Assembly (NCBI GenBank): GCA_021779855.1
Contig: JAJXZW010000008.1
Span: 1-64,000, forward strand
Direction of reading: 5' to 3'
Length of the DNA: 64,000 nt
Origin: Actinomycetes bacterium
GTDB lineage: Bacteria; Actinomycetota; Acidimicrobiia; Acidimicrobiales; RAAP-2
In this document: piece after piece, positions 8,619 to 16,861 of the stretch
Numbering within the stretch: position 1 is the first letter of the stretch
Layout: the number at the start of each line of letters is the position of its first letter
Notes under the pieces: generated by a model
Seen by the model: only the letters and a program-made list of their open reading frames with translations
Told to the model about the DNA's origin: nothing
Database searches by the model: none
Made by a program: the position numbers and the translations under genes

Positions 8619-9650
8619 GTGGCGCGCGTCGGGGTCGTGAGCTACCGCCTGGGCGGGGTCGACGGGGTGAGCGTCGAGGCCGCGAAGTGGGCCGGGGCCC
8701 TGCGCGCGCTCGGCCACCGGGTGGTGACCGTCGCCGGCGAGGGGACGGCCGACCACCTCGTCGAGGGCCTCTCGCACCGCGGCACGGGCCCCGTTGACGA
8801 GCTCGCGCTGGCGCGCGCGCTCGAGGGCTGCGACCTCGTCGTGGTGGAGAACCTGGTCTCGCTGCCCCTCAACCCCCGCGCCGTCGAGGCGACCTACGCG
8901 GCCCTGGGCGACCGCGCCGCCCTCCTGCGCCACCACGACCTCCCCTGGCAGCGCCCCGGCGGCGCCGACGCGCCCCCGCCGCGCACCGGGCCGCGCTGGG
9001 GCCACGTCACGATCAACGAGCTCAGCCGCGTCGAGCTCGCCCGTCGCGGCGTCGAGGCGACCACCCTCTACAACGCCTTCGACCTCGACCCGCCCCCCGG
9101 GGAGCGCCGGGCCACCCGCGAGCGGCTCGGGGTCGGCGACGGGCGCCTCGTCCTCCTGCCCTCGCGCGCGATCGCGCGCAAGAACGTCCCGGGCGCCCTG
9201 GCCCTCGCCGAGGCGCTGGGGGCGACCCTGTGGATCCTCGGGCCGGCCGAGGACGGCTACGACGCGGAGCTCGCGCGGCTCGTCGGGCGAAGCGCCGCGC
9301 CGGTGCGCCACGGCCGCCCCCCGGGGGTCGGGGTGGCCGACGCCTACGCCGCCTGCGACCTCGTGGTCGTCGCCTCGACCTGGGAGGGCTTCGGCAACCC
9401 GGTCCTCGAGTCGGTCGCCCACCGACGGCCGCTCGCCGTGCACCCCTACCCGGTGCTCGCCGAGATCACGGCCACCGGCCTCGCCTTCGTCGACCTCGCC
9501 GACGTCGAGGGCGTCGCCGCCGAGCTCGACCGGCCCGACCTCGCCCGGCGCGAGGCCAACCTCGCCGTCGCCCGGGCCCACTTCGACCTCGCGGACCTGC
9601 CTCGCCGGCTGGCCCCGCTGGTGGGGGACCTCCTCGCGAGCAGCCGGTAG
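8619..9650 (+). CDS. Glycosyltransferase, GT4-like (GT-B fold)
   Basis: 343 aa. The N-terminal half has a Rossmann-like nucleotide-sugar/acceptor domain ([18 protein letters not shown], glycine-rich loop) and the C-terminal half the donor domain, with [14 protein letters not shown] (the conserved R and K that contact the donor phosphates) and the [13 protein letters not shown] motif with the E-x7-E pair. The acceptor and sugar are unknown; the divergent gmd suggests a deoxyhexose-containing glycan. The stop codon TAG doubles as part of the -10 box of the next gene. Confidence 0.8.
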   Translation: MARVGVVSYRLGGVDGVSVEAAKWAGALRALGHRVVTVAGEGTADHLVEGLSHRGTGPVDELALARALEGCDLVVVENLVSLPLNPRAVEATYAALGDRAALLRHHDLPWQRPGGADAPPPRTGPRWGHVTINELSRVELARRGVEATTLYNAFDLDPPPGERRATRERLGVGDGRLVLLPSRAIARKNVPGALALAEALGATLWILGPAEDGYDAELARLVGRSAAPVRHGRPPGVGVADAYAACDLVVVASTWEGFGNPVLESVAHRRPLAVHPYPVLAEITATGLAFVDLADVEGVAAELDRPDLARREANLAVARAHFDLADLPRRLAPLVGDLLASSR

Positions 9651-9653
9651 GCT
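9648..9653 (+). promoter_or_regulatory. Putative -10 box (TAGGCT) overlapping the upstream stop codon
   Basis: TAGGCT ends 7 nt before the tetR ATG at 9661. Its first three bases are the stop codon of the glycosyltransferase. It fits the same leaderless pattern as other promoters in the window. Confidence 0.4.
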
Positions 9654-9660
9654 CGAGCCA

Positions 9661-10290
9661 ATGGTCCTCAACGACGAGCGCCCGCTCTCGAGCGAGCGCA
9701 CCCCTCCCCCCGAGCGACGGGACCACCTGCTCCGGGTCGCGCGCACGGTCTTCGCCGGCGGCGGCTTCCAGGCCACCACGATGGACGAGATCGCCCACGA
9801 GGCCGGCTTCACCAAGCCGATCCTCTACCAGTACTTCGACTCCAAGACCGAGCTCTACCGCGAGGTCGTCACCCGGACGGCCGAGACCCTCCTCGGGGCG
9901 CTGGCCGCGGCCGTCGAGGACGCCACCACCCCGCGCGAGCGCATCGAGGTCTCCTTCCGGGTCTTCTTCGACATGGTGGTCGAGGAGACCGACGCCTTCC
10001 GGGTCCTGTTCATCCACTCCCACGAGGGTGAGACCAAGGGCGACCTGCGCTCCTTCGAGGCGGCGCTCGTGTCGTTCATCGAGCCGCTCATCGCCGTGCG
10101 CATCAAGCCCGACCACCGGCGCCAGCTGGCCGCGGGCGTCGTGGGCATCGCCGAGGGCGCCGCGACCGCGTGGCTCATCCAGCAGGAGGCGCGCGGCTGG
10201 CCGCCGCCGCGCCCGGGCGTCGCCCAGCGCCTCGCCGCGCGCAGCGCCACCCTCGCCTGGGGCGGGCTGCGCTCGATCCAGATCGACTAG
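9661..10290 (+). CDS. TetR/AcrR family transcriptional regulator
   Basis: 209 aa. Residues about 18-70 form the TetR DNA-binding domain, with the helix-turn-helix TMDEIAHEAGFTKPILYQYF. The C-terminal ligand domain is all-helical and resembles regulators of lipid metabolism (FFDMVVEETDAFRVLF segment), but the ligand is unknown. No ribosome site is present; a -10 box 7 nt upstream suggests a leaderless message. It ends on a CTAG shared with the convergent phosphatase gene. Confidence 0.85.
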   Translation: MVLNDERPLSSERTPPPERRDHLLRVARTVFAGGGFQATTMDEIAHEAGFTKPILYQYFDSKTELYREVVTRTAETLLGALAAAVEDATTPRERIEVSFRVFFDMVVEETDAFRVLFIHSHEGETKGDLRSFEAALVSFIEPLIAVRIKPDHRRQLAAGVVGIAEGAATAWLIQQEARGWPPPRPGVAQRLAARSATLAWGGLRSIQID

Positions 10291-10844
10291 GCCCGCGCGC
10301 CGAAGGCCAGCTGGCGGGCGATGACCCACAGCTGGGCCGCCGTGTCGTCGTAGACCGACTGGTCCCCCCCGGCCGGGTCGGTGACGTCGTGGCGGTCGTC
10401 GGGGTGACGGGCCGCGACGCGCGCCACCTGGGTCGCGAGCGGCTCGCCCTCGGGGGCCTCGGCGATGAGCTGGCCGACCGAGACGGCCCGGGCCGTCGCC
10501 TCCGGGAAGGCGAGGCGGATGTGGCGGACGTGGTCGGCCTCGGTCGTGAGGATCGCGTCGGCCCAGGCCACGTCGCCCGCCCCGAGGCGGTGGCTGCGGT
10601 GCAGGGTGAGCAGCGGGGCGTCGACCTCGGGCAGCGCGGCCATGGCGACGAGGGTCCGCGGGCTCACCCGGTCGCCCTCGCCGGCGAGGGTCCCGGCGCT
10701 GCGCACCGACCACCCCCGCCCGAGGTCCTCGGCCAGGCGCTCGAGCATGGCGGCCAGCATCGGCGAGCGCGCCACGTTGCCCGTGCACACGACGAGCAGC
10801 CTCGCGCCCTCTCCCACGGGCTCAGCGTAACGAGCGCGCACCAC
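10287..10844 (-). CDS. Low-molecular-weight protein tyrosine phosphatase-like protein
   Basis: Up to 185 aa. The phosphatase P-loop C-x5-R-S is present as CTGNVARSP in the N-terminal strand-loop, and a late DP segment (DVTDPAGGD) occupies the place of the general-acid Asp. These features define the LMW-PTP/arsenate-reductase fold; the enzyme may act on tyrosine phosphate or sugar-polymer kinases such as those controlling exopolysaccharide. The GTG at 10844 is the first possible start, but an internal GTG just before GEGARLLVVCTGN would give a more typical N-terminus. Confidence 0.75.
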   Translation of the reverse strand: MVRARYAEPVGEGARLLVVCTGNVARSPMLAAMLERLAEDLGRGWSVRSAGTLAGEGDRVSPRTLVAMAALPEVDAPLLTLHRSHRLGAGDVAWADAILTTEADHVRHIRLAFPEATARAVSVGQLIAEAPEGEPLATQVARVAARHPDDRHDVTDPAGGDQSVYDDTAAQLWVIARQLAFGARA

Positions 10845-10872
10845 CGGCCCCGGCGGCGACCCGCCGCACCGC

Positions 10873-11904
10873 TCAGTGGTGGGTGAGGGCGATGACCGCG
10901 AGGCTCACGACCGCCACCACCGCCCACACCCCCGCGCCGAGGGCCAGGGGGCGCACCCCGGCGCGCCGGATGGCCGCGAGGTCGGTCGACAGGCCGATGC
11001 CGGCCAGCGCCACGGCGATCATGAAGGTGGCCAGCGAGCCGAGCGCCGAGGCGACCGACGGGGTGAGCAGGCCCAGCGAGCTCACCGCGACCGCCGCCAC
11101 GAAGGCCAGGATGAACCACGGGAAGGACGAGGCCGCCGCGCGCAGCGAGCCCGTCGAGACCTCGGCCGCCCGGGCCCGGCGCCACGAGAGCGCCAGGGTG
11201 ATCGGGATGATCGCGAGGGTCCGGGCGAGCTTCACCACGATCGCGTAGGAGGTCGCGCCGTGGCCGAAGGAGGTCGCGGCCGCCACCACCGAGGAGACGT
11301 CGTTCACGGCCGTGCCGGCCCACAGGCCGAAGGTGTGGCTGGAGAGGTGCAGGGCGTGGCCGAGCAGCGGGAAGAGCAGGACGGCCACCACGTTGAAGGT
11401 GAAGATGGTCGCGATGGCGTAGCTGACGTCGCGCTCGCGCGCGCGCAGCACGCCGTCGGTCGCGGCGATGGCCGAGGCGCCGCAGATCGCCGTGCCCACC
11501 GTGATCAGGGTGCGCAGGTCGCCCCCCACCCCGAGGAGCCGGCCGAAGAGCAGGGCGCCGAGGAGCGCTCCGAGGAGGCTCGAGGCGAGCACCGGCAGCG
11601 ACGACACCCCGATCGAGGCGACCGCGGCGAAGGAGAGCCCGAAGCCGAACAGGACGACGGCGAGCTGGAGGACCGGGCGGGCCGCGACGCGCAGCCCCGG
11701 CCGCAGCGCCGGCGTGGTGCGCCCGGTGAGGGCGAGGAGGGCCCCGATGACGATCGCGAAGACCGGCGCCCCGACGGTCGGGGCGAGGCGGGCGAGCCCC
11801 GTGGCGACCAGGCCCACGGCGAGCGCCAGTCCGAGGCCCGGGGCCGCGGCGAGGGCCGCGCGGGTCCGCGTCGGCGGGTTCGCGAGGGCGGCCGTCTCGT
11901 CCAC
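10873..11904 (-). CDS. YeiH-type putative sulfate exporter family membrane protein (UPF0324)
   Basis: 343 aa, about ten hydrophobic helices. Motifs of the YeiH/PSE family are clear: LFGFGLSF, TAICGASAIAA, the FTFNVVAVLLFP stretch and AGTAVNDVSSVVAA. Substrate is not firmly known for the family; sulfite, sulfonate or other anions have been suggested. The GTG at 11904 is chosen because it directly precedes the first helix; the longer open frame upstream is antisense to the lysR gene. The gene diverges from a LysR regulator across 70 bp, the same pairing as yeiH/yeiE in enterobacteria. Confidence 0.85.
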   Translation of the reverse strand: MDETAALANPPTRTRAALAAAPGLGLALAVGLVATGLARLAPTVGAPVFAIVIGALLALTGRTTPALRPGLRVAARPVLQLAVVLFGFGLSFAAVASIGVSSLPVLASSLLGALLGALLFGRLLGVGGDLRTLITVGTAICGASAIAATDGVLRARERDVSYAIATIFTFNVVAVLLFPLLGHALHLSSHTFGLWAGTAVNDVSSVVAAATSFGHGATSYAIVVKLARTLAIIPITLALSWRRARAAEVSTGSLRAAASSFPWFILAFVAAVAVSSLGLLTPSVASALGSLATFMIAVALAGIGLSTDLAAIRRAGVRPLALGAGVWAVVAVVSLAVIALTHH

Positions 11905-11957
11905 GGCTACGAGCCTGCCGGGCCGGGCCGCCGCCGCGCCCGGTGACGTCGCGTGAA

Positions 11958-11980
11958 GGTCATAACATACGCTTATGACC
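11958..11980. promoter_or_regulatory. LysR-type operator palindrome between yeiH-like gene and lysR
   Basis: Perfect inverted repeat GGTCATAA-N7-TTATGACC. The right arm contains the ATG of lysR (11975), and TAACAT at 11963-11968 could serve as the -10 box of a leaderless lysR message. A T-N11-A motif inside a dyad is typical of LysR binding, so autorepression is likely. Confidence 0.65.
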
Positions 11981-12883
11981 CGTTGGCCCGACCTCGACGG
12001 CCTCGCGCTGCTCGCGGCGGTCGCCGAGGCCGGCTCGATCTCCCGGGCGGCCGAGGGCGCCGGGATCACCCAGCCGGCCGCCAGCCTCCGGCTCAAGCGG
12101 CTCGAGGCGGCCCTCGGGCTCACCCTGCTGGAGCGCTCCACCGCGGGCACCCGGCTCACCCCCGAGGGGGCCGCCGTCGTCGGCTGGGCCGCGCCGGCGC
12201 TCGACGCGACGCGCGAGCTGATCGACGGGGCCCGCCTGCTCGCGTCGCGGCGGCGCCACCACCTGCGGGTCGCGGCGAGCCTGACGGTGGCGGAGTACCT
12301 GCTGCCGGCCTGGCTCAGCGCGCTGCACGCGAGCGACCCCGACATCGCCGTGTCGCTGCGCATGGCCAACTCCCACGAGGTCGAGGAGTCCTTCTCGCGC
12401 CGGGCCATCGACCTCGGCTTCGTCGAGGGCGCCCGGGTCCCCCCCGGCCTGCAGGGCCGCACCGTCGCCCACGACGAGCTGGTCGTCGTCGTCGCCCCCG
12501 ACCACCCCTGGGCCCACCGACGCCGTCCGATCGACGCCGCCGTACTAGCGCGCGCCGAGATCGTGGCGCGCGAGTCGGGCTCGGGGACCCGCGAGGTCCT
12601 CGAGCGCGCGCTCGCCCGCCACGGCCTCGCCCTCACCCCGGCCGTCGAGCTGGCCTCGACGACGGCCATCAAGTCCGCCGTCGCCGACGGGTTCGGCGTC
12701 GGGGTGGTGGGTCGCGCGGCGGTCGCGCGCGAGCTCACCGAGGGCCGGCTGGTGGCGGTGGCCGTGGCCGACCTCGACCTGCGCCGGGCGATCCGGGCCG
12801 TGTGGCCACGCGCCACGTCGCTCTCACCCGCGGGCCGACGCCTGCTCGCCTCGGTCCGGGCCCCGGACGCCGCGCGCGACTAG
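11975..12883 (+). CDS. LysR family transcriptional regulator
   Basis: 302 aa, the normal length. The N-terminal winged helix-turn-helix covers about residues 8-65 (SISRAAEGAGITQPAASLRL). The C-terminal periplasmic-binding-like effector domain starts near 92 (HHLRVAASLTVAEYLLPAWL) and is of the CysB/CbbR-like class. The divergent YeiH-type permease is the probable target. The ATG lies inside the operator palindrome, without a ribosome site. The gene is followed by 218 bp in which no gene or clear structure was seen. Confidence 0.9.
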   Translation: MTRWPDLDGLALLAAVAEAGSISRAAEGAGITQPAASLRLKRLEAALGLTLLERSTAGTRLTPEGAAVVGWAAPALDATRELIDGARLLASRRRHHLRVAASLTVAEYLLPAWLSALHASDPDIAVSLRMANSHEVEESFSRRAIDLGFVEGARVPPGLQGRTVAHDELVVVVAPDHPWAHRRRPIDAAVLARAEIVARESGSGTREVLERALARHGLALTPAVELASTTAIKSAVADGFGVGVVGRAAVARELTEGRLVAVAVADLDLRRAIRAVWPRATSLSPAGRRLLASVRAPDAARD

Positions 12884-13101
12884 GGCGAGAGCGACGGGCC
12901 CGCCCCGGCCCGGGTCGGCCGCGTCGCCCGGCCGCGCGCAACGTGACCGCCACACCGCGCTCGACCACGCGGCCGCGGTCCGCGCACGCGATCACGACGT
13001 GAGGCTCAGGGCGCCGAGGCGGCCGTCTCGACCAGCGCCCGCTCCGAGGGGTGCTCGTACGCGTCTCGCCCGAGGATCCGCCCGTCACCTCGGCGCGCCG
13101 C

Positions 13102-13486
13102 CTACCGCAGGGCCACCACCACGAGCGACGCGGCCCGCGCGGCCTCGCTGAGCCGTTCGTCGTAGACGACGAGGCCCTCGAGGTCGTCACCGATCTCCAT
13201 CGCCGTGGCCGGGTGCAGGGCGTCGAGCGAGCGAAGGGTCCCGGGCTGGAGGCGCCGCGGTGGCGAAGGTGGTGACGCCCGGCCGGACGAGCGAGACCGC
13301 CTCGAGGGCGTCCTCGACGACCTCGGCGTCGATGCCGAGCCGAGCGGCCGACCGCATCGCCTCGGGGTGCAGGAGCCGGCTCGACCCGATCGCCTCGTGG
13401 GCGGAGAACCACGCGCGAAGCCCGAGCGACTCGTCCTCGAGCGCCACCAGCGTCACGAAGGCGGACGCGTCGAGATGCCGCACCAC
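13102..13486 (-). pseudogene. PIN-domain (VapC-like) toxin, frameshifted
   Basis: The first frame (from GTG 13486) gives the start of a PIN domain: HLDASAFVTLVALEDE with the first catalytic Asp, then helices to about residue 78. At about 13250-13262 similarity moves to the next frame, which encodes the PIN C-terminus (LRSLDALHPATAMEIGDDLE, then VYDERLSEAA with the last acidic residues) and stops at 13104-13102. The total length is one base more than a multiple of three, as for one inserted base. Either a real inactivating indel or a sequence error. It follows its antitoxin directly. Confidence 0.7.
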
Positions 13487-13490
13487 GGGA

Positions 13491-13761
13491 CTAGTCCTCG
13501 TCGCGCGGTTCGCCGAGGGCCTCGGCGGTGGCGCTCGACGCGCACCGCCGCGGGCAGGTCGCCCGTCGCCCGGCGGGCCGCGGTGACCCGGCCCGACGCG
13601 ACGAGGGCCGCCGCGCCGGTGGCGGCCGACGGCGCGCTGAGGACCGCCCCGAGGCGACCCCGCTCGGTCACGCCGACGGCCCCGCCGCGCTCGACGCGGC
13701 GCAACGCCGCCGACGCGTGCTGCTGAAGCTCGCGGACCCCGATGGTCTTCGTGTGCGTCAC
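13491..13761 (-). pseudogene. Phd/VapB-type antitoxin, frameshifted near the C-terminus
   Basis: From GTG 13761 the protein begins VTHTKTIGVRELQQHASA, the YefM/Phd-like DNA-binding N-terminus, and continues to about 13525. There the expected tail (SATAEALGEPRDED and stop at 13493-13491) is found in another frame, again one base off. The unshifted frame runs into the toxin gene. The short tail lies just before the toxin start, as in intact VapBC-type pairs. Two nearby indels in one module argue for decay, although sequencing errors are possible. Confidence 0.6.
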
Positions 13762-13808
13762 GGGTAGCACGTAGAGGGGGCGCCGACCACGCCTCCCTCG
13801 ACGGCGCC

Positions 13809-15029
13809 TCAGCGGATGTGCTTGCCCGAGATCGCCCGGGCGATGATCAGCTGCTGGATCTCGCTCGTGCCCTCGAAGATGGTGTAGATCTTCGAGTCGC
13901 GGTGCCAGCGCTCGACGGGGTACTCGCGCACGTAGCCGTAGCCCCCGAGGATCTGGATGGCGTCCTCGGTCACCCGCACGGCCGTCTCGCCCGCGAAGTA
14001 CTTCGACATCGAGCCCTCGCCGGCGGTGAAGGTCTTGGCGGTCGCGGCCATCCAGGCGGCGCGCCACACGAGGAGCCGGGCCGCGTCGACGGCGGTCCTC
14101 ATGTTGGCGAGCTTGAAGGCGATCGCCTGGTTCTCCACGATGGCCCGGCCGAACTGCTTGCGCTCCTTGGCGTAGTCGAGGGCGTACTCGTAGGCCGCCC
14201 GGGCGATCCCGAGGGCCTGGGCCCCGACGGCCGGGCGGGTCGCCTCGAAGGTCGCCATGGCCGCCTGGCCCGAGGAGCGCTTGCCCTCGCGGGCCCGCGC
14301 CAGGCGCTCGTCGAGCTTCTCCTTGCCCCCGAGCAGGCACCGGCCGGGCACCCGGCACTCCTCCAGGACGACCTCGGCGGTGTGGCTCGCGCGGATGCCC
14401 ATCTTCTTGAACTTCTGGCCCATGCGGATCCCCGGGGTGCCCTCAGGCACGACGAAGGAGGCCTGGCCCCGGGCGCCCAGCTCGGGCTCGACCGAGGCGA
14501 CCACGACGTGGGTGTTGGCGATACCGCCGTTGGTGATCCAGGTCTTGGTGCCGTTGAGGACCCACTCGTCGGTCGCCTCGTCGTAGGTGGCGCGGGTGCG
14601 CAGCGAGGAGACGTCGCTGCCGGCGTCGGGCTCGGTGACGCAGAACGCCGCGAGCTTCACGTCGTCGGGGGTGCCGTAGCACTGGGGGACCCACTCCCTC
14701 TGCTGCTCGGGGGTGCCGTTGGCGACGATGCCGGCGACCCCGAGCGAGGTGCCCATGAGCGACATGCACAGCCCGGCGTCGCCCCAGGCCAGCTCCTCGA
14801 GGGCGACCATGAGCGAGAGCCCCGTCGGGTCGGCCAGGGCGCTCATCATGAACTCGAGGCCGTAGATGCCGATCTGGGCGGCCTCCTCGATGAAGGGCCA
14901 GGGCGTCTCCTCGCGCTCGTCCCACTCGGCGGCGATCGGGCGCATCTTCTCGAGCGCGAAGCCGTGCACCCAGTCGCGCAGGGTGACCTGGTCCTCGTTG
15001 AGGTCCATCGAGAACTCGCCCATCACCAC
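13809..15029 (-). CDS. Acyl-CoA dehydrogenase
   Basis: 406 aa (404 if the ATG at 15023 is used). An FAD enzyme that introduces the C2-C3 double bond of acyl-CoA thioesters. Domain order is helical N-domain, beta middle domain with the FAD-binding FCVTEPDAGSD and WITNGG motifs, and helical C-domain with the flavin-contact QILGGYGYVREYPVER. The catalytic Glu is in IFEGTSEIQ near the end, as in short- and medium-chain enzymes. The substrate cannot be told from sequence. A triple GGGTTACC repeat lies just upstream and may be a regulator site. Confidence 0.93.
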   Translation of the reverse strand: MVMGEFSMDLNEDQVTLRDWVHGFALEKMRPIAAEWDEREETPWPFIEEAAQIGIYGLEFMMSALADPTGLSLMVALEELAWGDAGLCMSLMGTSLGVAGIVANGTPEQQREWVPQCYGTPDDVKLAAFCVTEPDAGSDVSSLRTRATYDEATDEWVLNGTKTWITNGGIANTHVVVASVEPELGARGQASFVVPEGTPGIRMGQKFKKMGIRASHTAEVVLEECRVPGRCLLGGKEKLDERLARAREGKRSSGQAAMATFEATRPAVGAQALGIARAAYEYALDYAKERKQFGRAIVENQAIAFKLANMRTAVDAARLLVWRAAWMAATAKTFTAGEGSMSKYFAGETAVRVTEDAIQILGGYGYVREYPVERWHRDSKIYTIFEGTSEIQQLIIARAISGKHIR

Positions 15030-15042
15030 CTACTCTCCTACC

Positions 15043-15073
15043 GGGTTACCCATGGGTTACCCACCGGTAACCC
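15043..15073. promoter_or_regulatory. Repeated GGGTTACC operator-like sites upstream of acyl-CoA dehydrogenase
   Basis: Two direct copies of GGGTTACC start at 15043 and 15054, 11 bp apart (about one helical turn). A third, inverted copy (GGTAACCC) is at 15066-15073. The array begins 14 bp upstream of the acyl-CoA dehydrogenase start, a plausible repressor position. Confidence 0.5.
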
Positions 15074-15102
15074 ACGCTACCAAATCGGCCCGGACACGAC
15101 GA

Positions 15103-15129
15103 GGCGGCCGCCGCGGAGCGGCGGCCGCC
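15103..15129 (-). terminator. GC-rich hairpin downstream of the cold-shock gene
   Basis: Perfect 12-bp stem (GGCGGCCGCCGC and its complement) with loop GGA, starting 11 bp after the csp stop. No T-run follows, as is common for actinobacterial terminators. It separates csp from the acyl-CoA dehydrogenase. Confidence 0.6.
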
Positions 15130-15139
15130 GGTCGGAGCC

Positions 15140-15340
15140 CTAGACGAGGGCGACGCGCTTGGCGAGCGGACCGCGCTCGCCGGCCTCGATGTCGAACTCC
15201 ACCTTCTGTCCCTCGACGAGGGTCCGACGACCATCGCCCTGGATCTCGGAGTAGTGGACGAAGACGTCGGGCTGGCCATCGACCGCGATGAACCCCCACC
15301 CCTTCTCGTCGTTGAACCACTTCACGGTTCCTGCGGCCAC
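15140..15340 (-). CDS. Cold-shock protein (CspA family)
   Basis: 66 aa single cold-shock domain that binds single-stranded RNA/DNA and acts as RNA chaperone. Both RNA-binding motifs are intact: KGWGFI (RNP1) and VFVHYS (RNP2). The GTG start has a strong GGAGG ribosome site 8 nt upstream. The 5' leader contains a 5-bp hairpin (GGCCC/GGGCC, about 15368-15380), which may modulate expression. A strong hairpin follows the gene. Confidence 0.95.
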   Translation of the reverse strand: MAAGTVKWFNDEKGWGFIAVDGQPDVFVHYSEIQGDGRRTLVEGQKVEFDIEAGERGPLAKRVALV

Positions 15341-15447
15341 CGGGGCCTCCTTCAGTTAACGCTTCTCGGCCCCTCGGGCCTGGAGGGAACCACGACGGCA
15401 ACCTCGTCGGCAACGCTACCCGAGCGCCCCGGCGGACCACAAGACGT

Positions 15448-16842
15448 CTAGGCCCGGCGCACCACGGTCCCGGCCGGGCCGTCCTCGACGACCCAGCCCC
15501 GCTCGACCAGCTGGTCCCGGATCCGGTCGGCGTCTCCGAAGCGCCTCTGGGCCCGGGCGGCGTCGCGCTCGGCCACCAGCCGGCGGGTCACGTCGTCGAC
15601 CTCGTCGGTGCCCGCGCGCAGCCCGAGCCCCATCGCCCCGAAGAGGGTGTTCACGGCGTGGGCCAGGCGCCGGGCGGGGCCGTGGCGGCCCTCGTCCTCC
15701 ATCTGGTGGGCCGCGGTGACGGCCTCGAAGAGGTCGGCCACCGCCAGGGGCGTGTCGAGGTCGTCGTTGAGGGCGGCCGCGACCCGCTCGTAGAGGTCGT
15801 CGGCCTCCTCGGCGAAGTCGTGGCGGTCGTGGCGGCAGAACCGGTCGGCCCCGGCCAGGGGGTCGAGGTCGAAGCGCCGGGCGAACGCGTCGAGGCGCGC
15901 GAGGGCCCGCTCGGCGTCGGCGACCGTCGCGGGGTTCACCTCGAGGGGCGAGCGGTAGTGGCTGCGCAGCACCAAGAGGCGGTAGGCCCGCGGGTCGGTG
16001 CGCGCGGCGAGGTCGCTGAGCGAGGTGAAGTTGCCGAGCGACTTCGACATCTTCTCGCCGCCGACGGTGACCATCCCGTGGTGGTCCCAGTGGCGCGCGA
16101 AGGGCCGCCCCAGGGCGGCGGCCTGGGCCCGCTCGTTCTCGTGGTGGGGGAACTTGAGGTCGATCCCGCCGGTGTGCAGGTCGAAGCCCTCGCCCAGGAG
16201 GTCGAGGGCCATCACGACGCACTCGGTGTGCCAGCCCGGGCGGCCCTCGCCGAAGGGCGCCGGCCAGCTCGGCTCGCCGGGCTTCGCGGCCTTCCAGAGG
16301 GCGAAGTCGAGGGGCGTGCGCTTCTCGTCGCTCACCCCCACCCGGGCCCCGGCCCGCAGGCTCTCGAGGGGCTGGCCGGCGAGCAGGCCGTAGTCGCGCA
16401 CGCTGGTCACCTCGAAGTAGACCCCGTCGCTCGTGCGGTAGGCGGCGCCGCGCTCGAGCAGCTCCTCGATGAGCTCGACCATGCCCGCCACGTAGTGCGT
16501 GGCGTGGGGCGTCTCGTCGGGCCGGGCCACCCCGAGCAGGGCCATCGCGGCCCACCACTCGGCCTCGTACTCGGCCGCGACCTCGGACTCGGCGCGCCCC
16601 TCAGCGGCCGCGCGCGCGATGATCTTGTCGTCGACGTCGGTGACGTTCGAGACGAACTCGACGCTCAGCCCCTGGAAGGTCAGCCAGCGCCGCAGCACGT
16701 CCCAGACCAGGGTGGAGCGGCCGTGGCCGAGGTGGGGCGGGCCGTAGACGGTGGGCCCGCAGACGTAGACCGAGACCCGCCCGGGGTCGCGCAGGCGCAG
16801 GTCGCAGACCTCGCCGCGCGCCGAGTCGTAGAGACGGATCAC
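15448..16842 (-). CDS. cysS: Cysteinyl-tRNA synthetase
   Basis: 464 aa class I synthetase. CGPTVYGPPHLGHG contains the zinc-binding Cys and the HIGH motif (HLGH); later zinc ligands are in GWHTECVVM and HHENERAQ, and the KMSKS loop is intact (GEKMSKSLGN). The C-terminal anticodon-binding helix ends with ADRIRDQLVERGWVVEDGPA. It starts with GTG, 19 bp from the oppositely oriented valS start, and has no ribosome site. Confidence 0.96.
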   Translation of the reverse strand: MIRLYDSARGEVCDLRLRDPGRVSVYVCGPTVYGPPHLGHGRSTLVWDVLRRWLTFQGLSVEFVSNVTDVDDKIIARAAAEGRAESEVAAEYEAEWWAAMALLGVARPDETPHATHYVAGMVELIEELLERGAAYRTSDGVYFEVTSVRDYGLLAGQPLESLRAGARVGVSDEKRTPLDFALWKAAKPGEPSWPAPFGEGRPGWHTECVVMALDLLGEGFDLHTGGIDLKFPHHENERAQAAALGRPFARHWDHHGMVTVGGEKMSKSLGNFTSLSDLAARTDPRAYRLLVLRSHYRSPLEVNPATVADAERALARLDAFARRFDLDPLAGADRFCRHDRHDFAEEADDLYERVAAALNDDLDTPLAVADLFEAVTAAHQMEDEGRHGPARRLAHAVNTLFGAMGLGLRAGTDEVDDVTRRLVAERDAARAQRRFGDADRIRDQLVERGWVVEDGPAGTVVRRA

Positions 16843-16847
16843 TGCTC

Positions 16848-16854
16848 TAAACTA
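16848..16854. promoter_or_regulatory. Shared bidirectional -10 region between cysS and valS
   Basis: The 7-bp TAAACTA reads as TAAACT on the plus strand (8 nt before the valS ATG) and TAGTTT on the minus strand (6 nt before the cysS GTG). The gap between the two start codons is only 19 bp, so both mRNAs must be leaderless or nearly so, and the two -10 boxes overlap by five bases. Confidence 0.5.
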
Positions 16855-16861
16855 CGCCACC

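Noticed and set aside
12884-13101. Possible small gene after lysR
   Set aside because: Short frames only, with no motif, start signal or coding pattern.
13205-13726. Plus-strand hypothetical protein overlapping the toxin-antitoxin module
   Set aside because: Arg-rich frame antisense to the recognisable PIN and antitoxin sequences, without a start signal.
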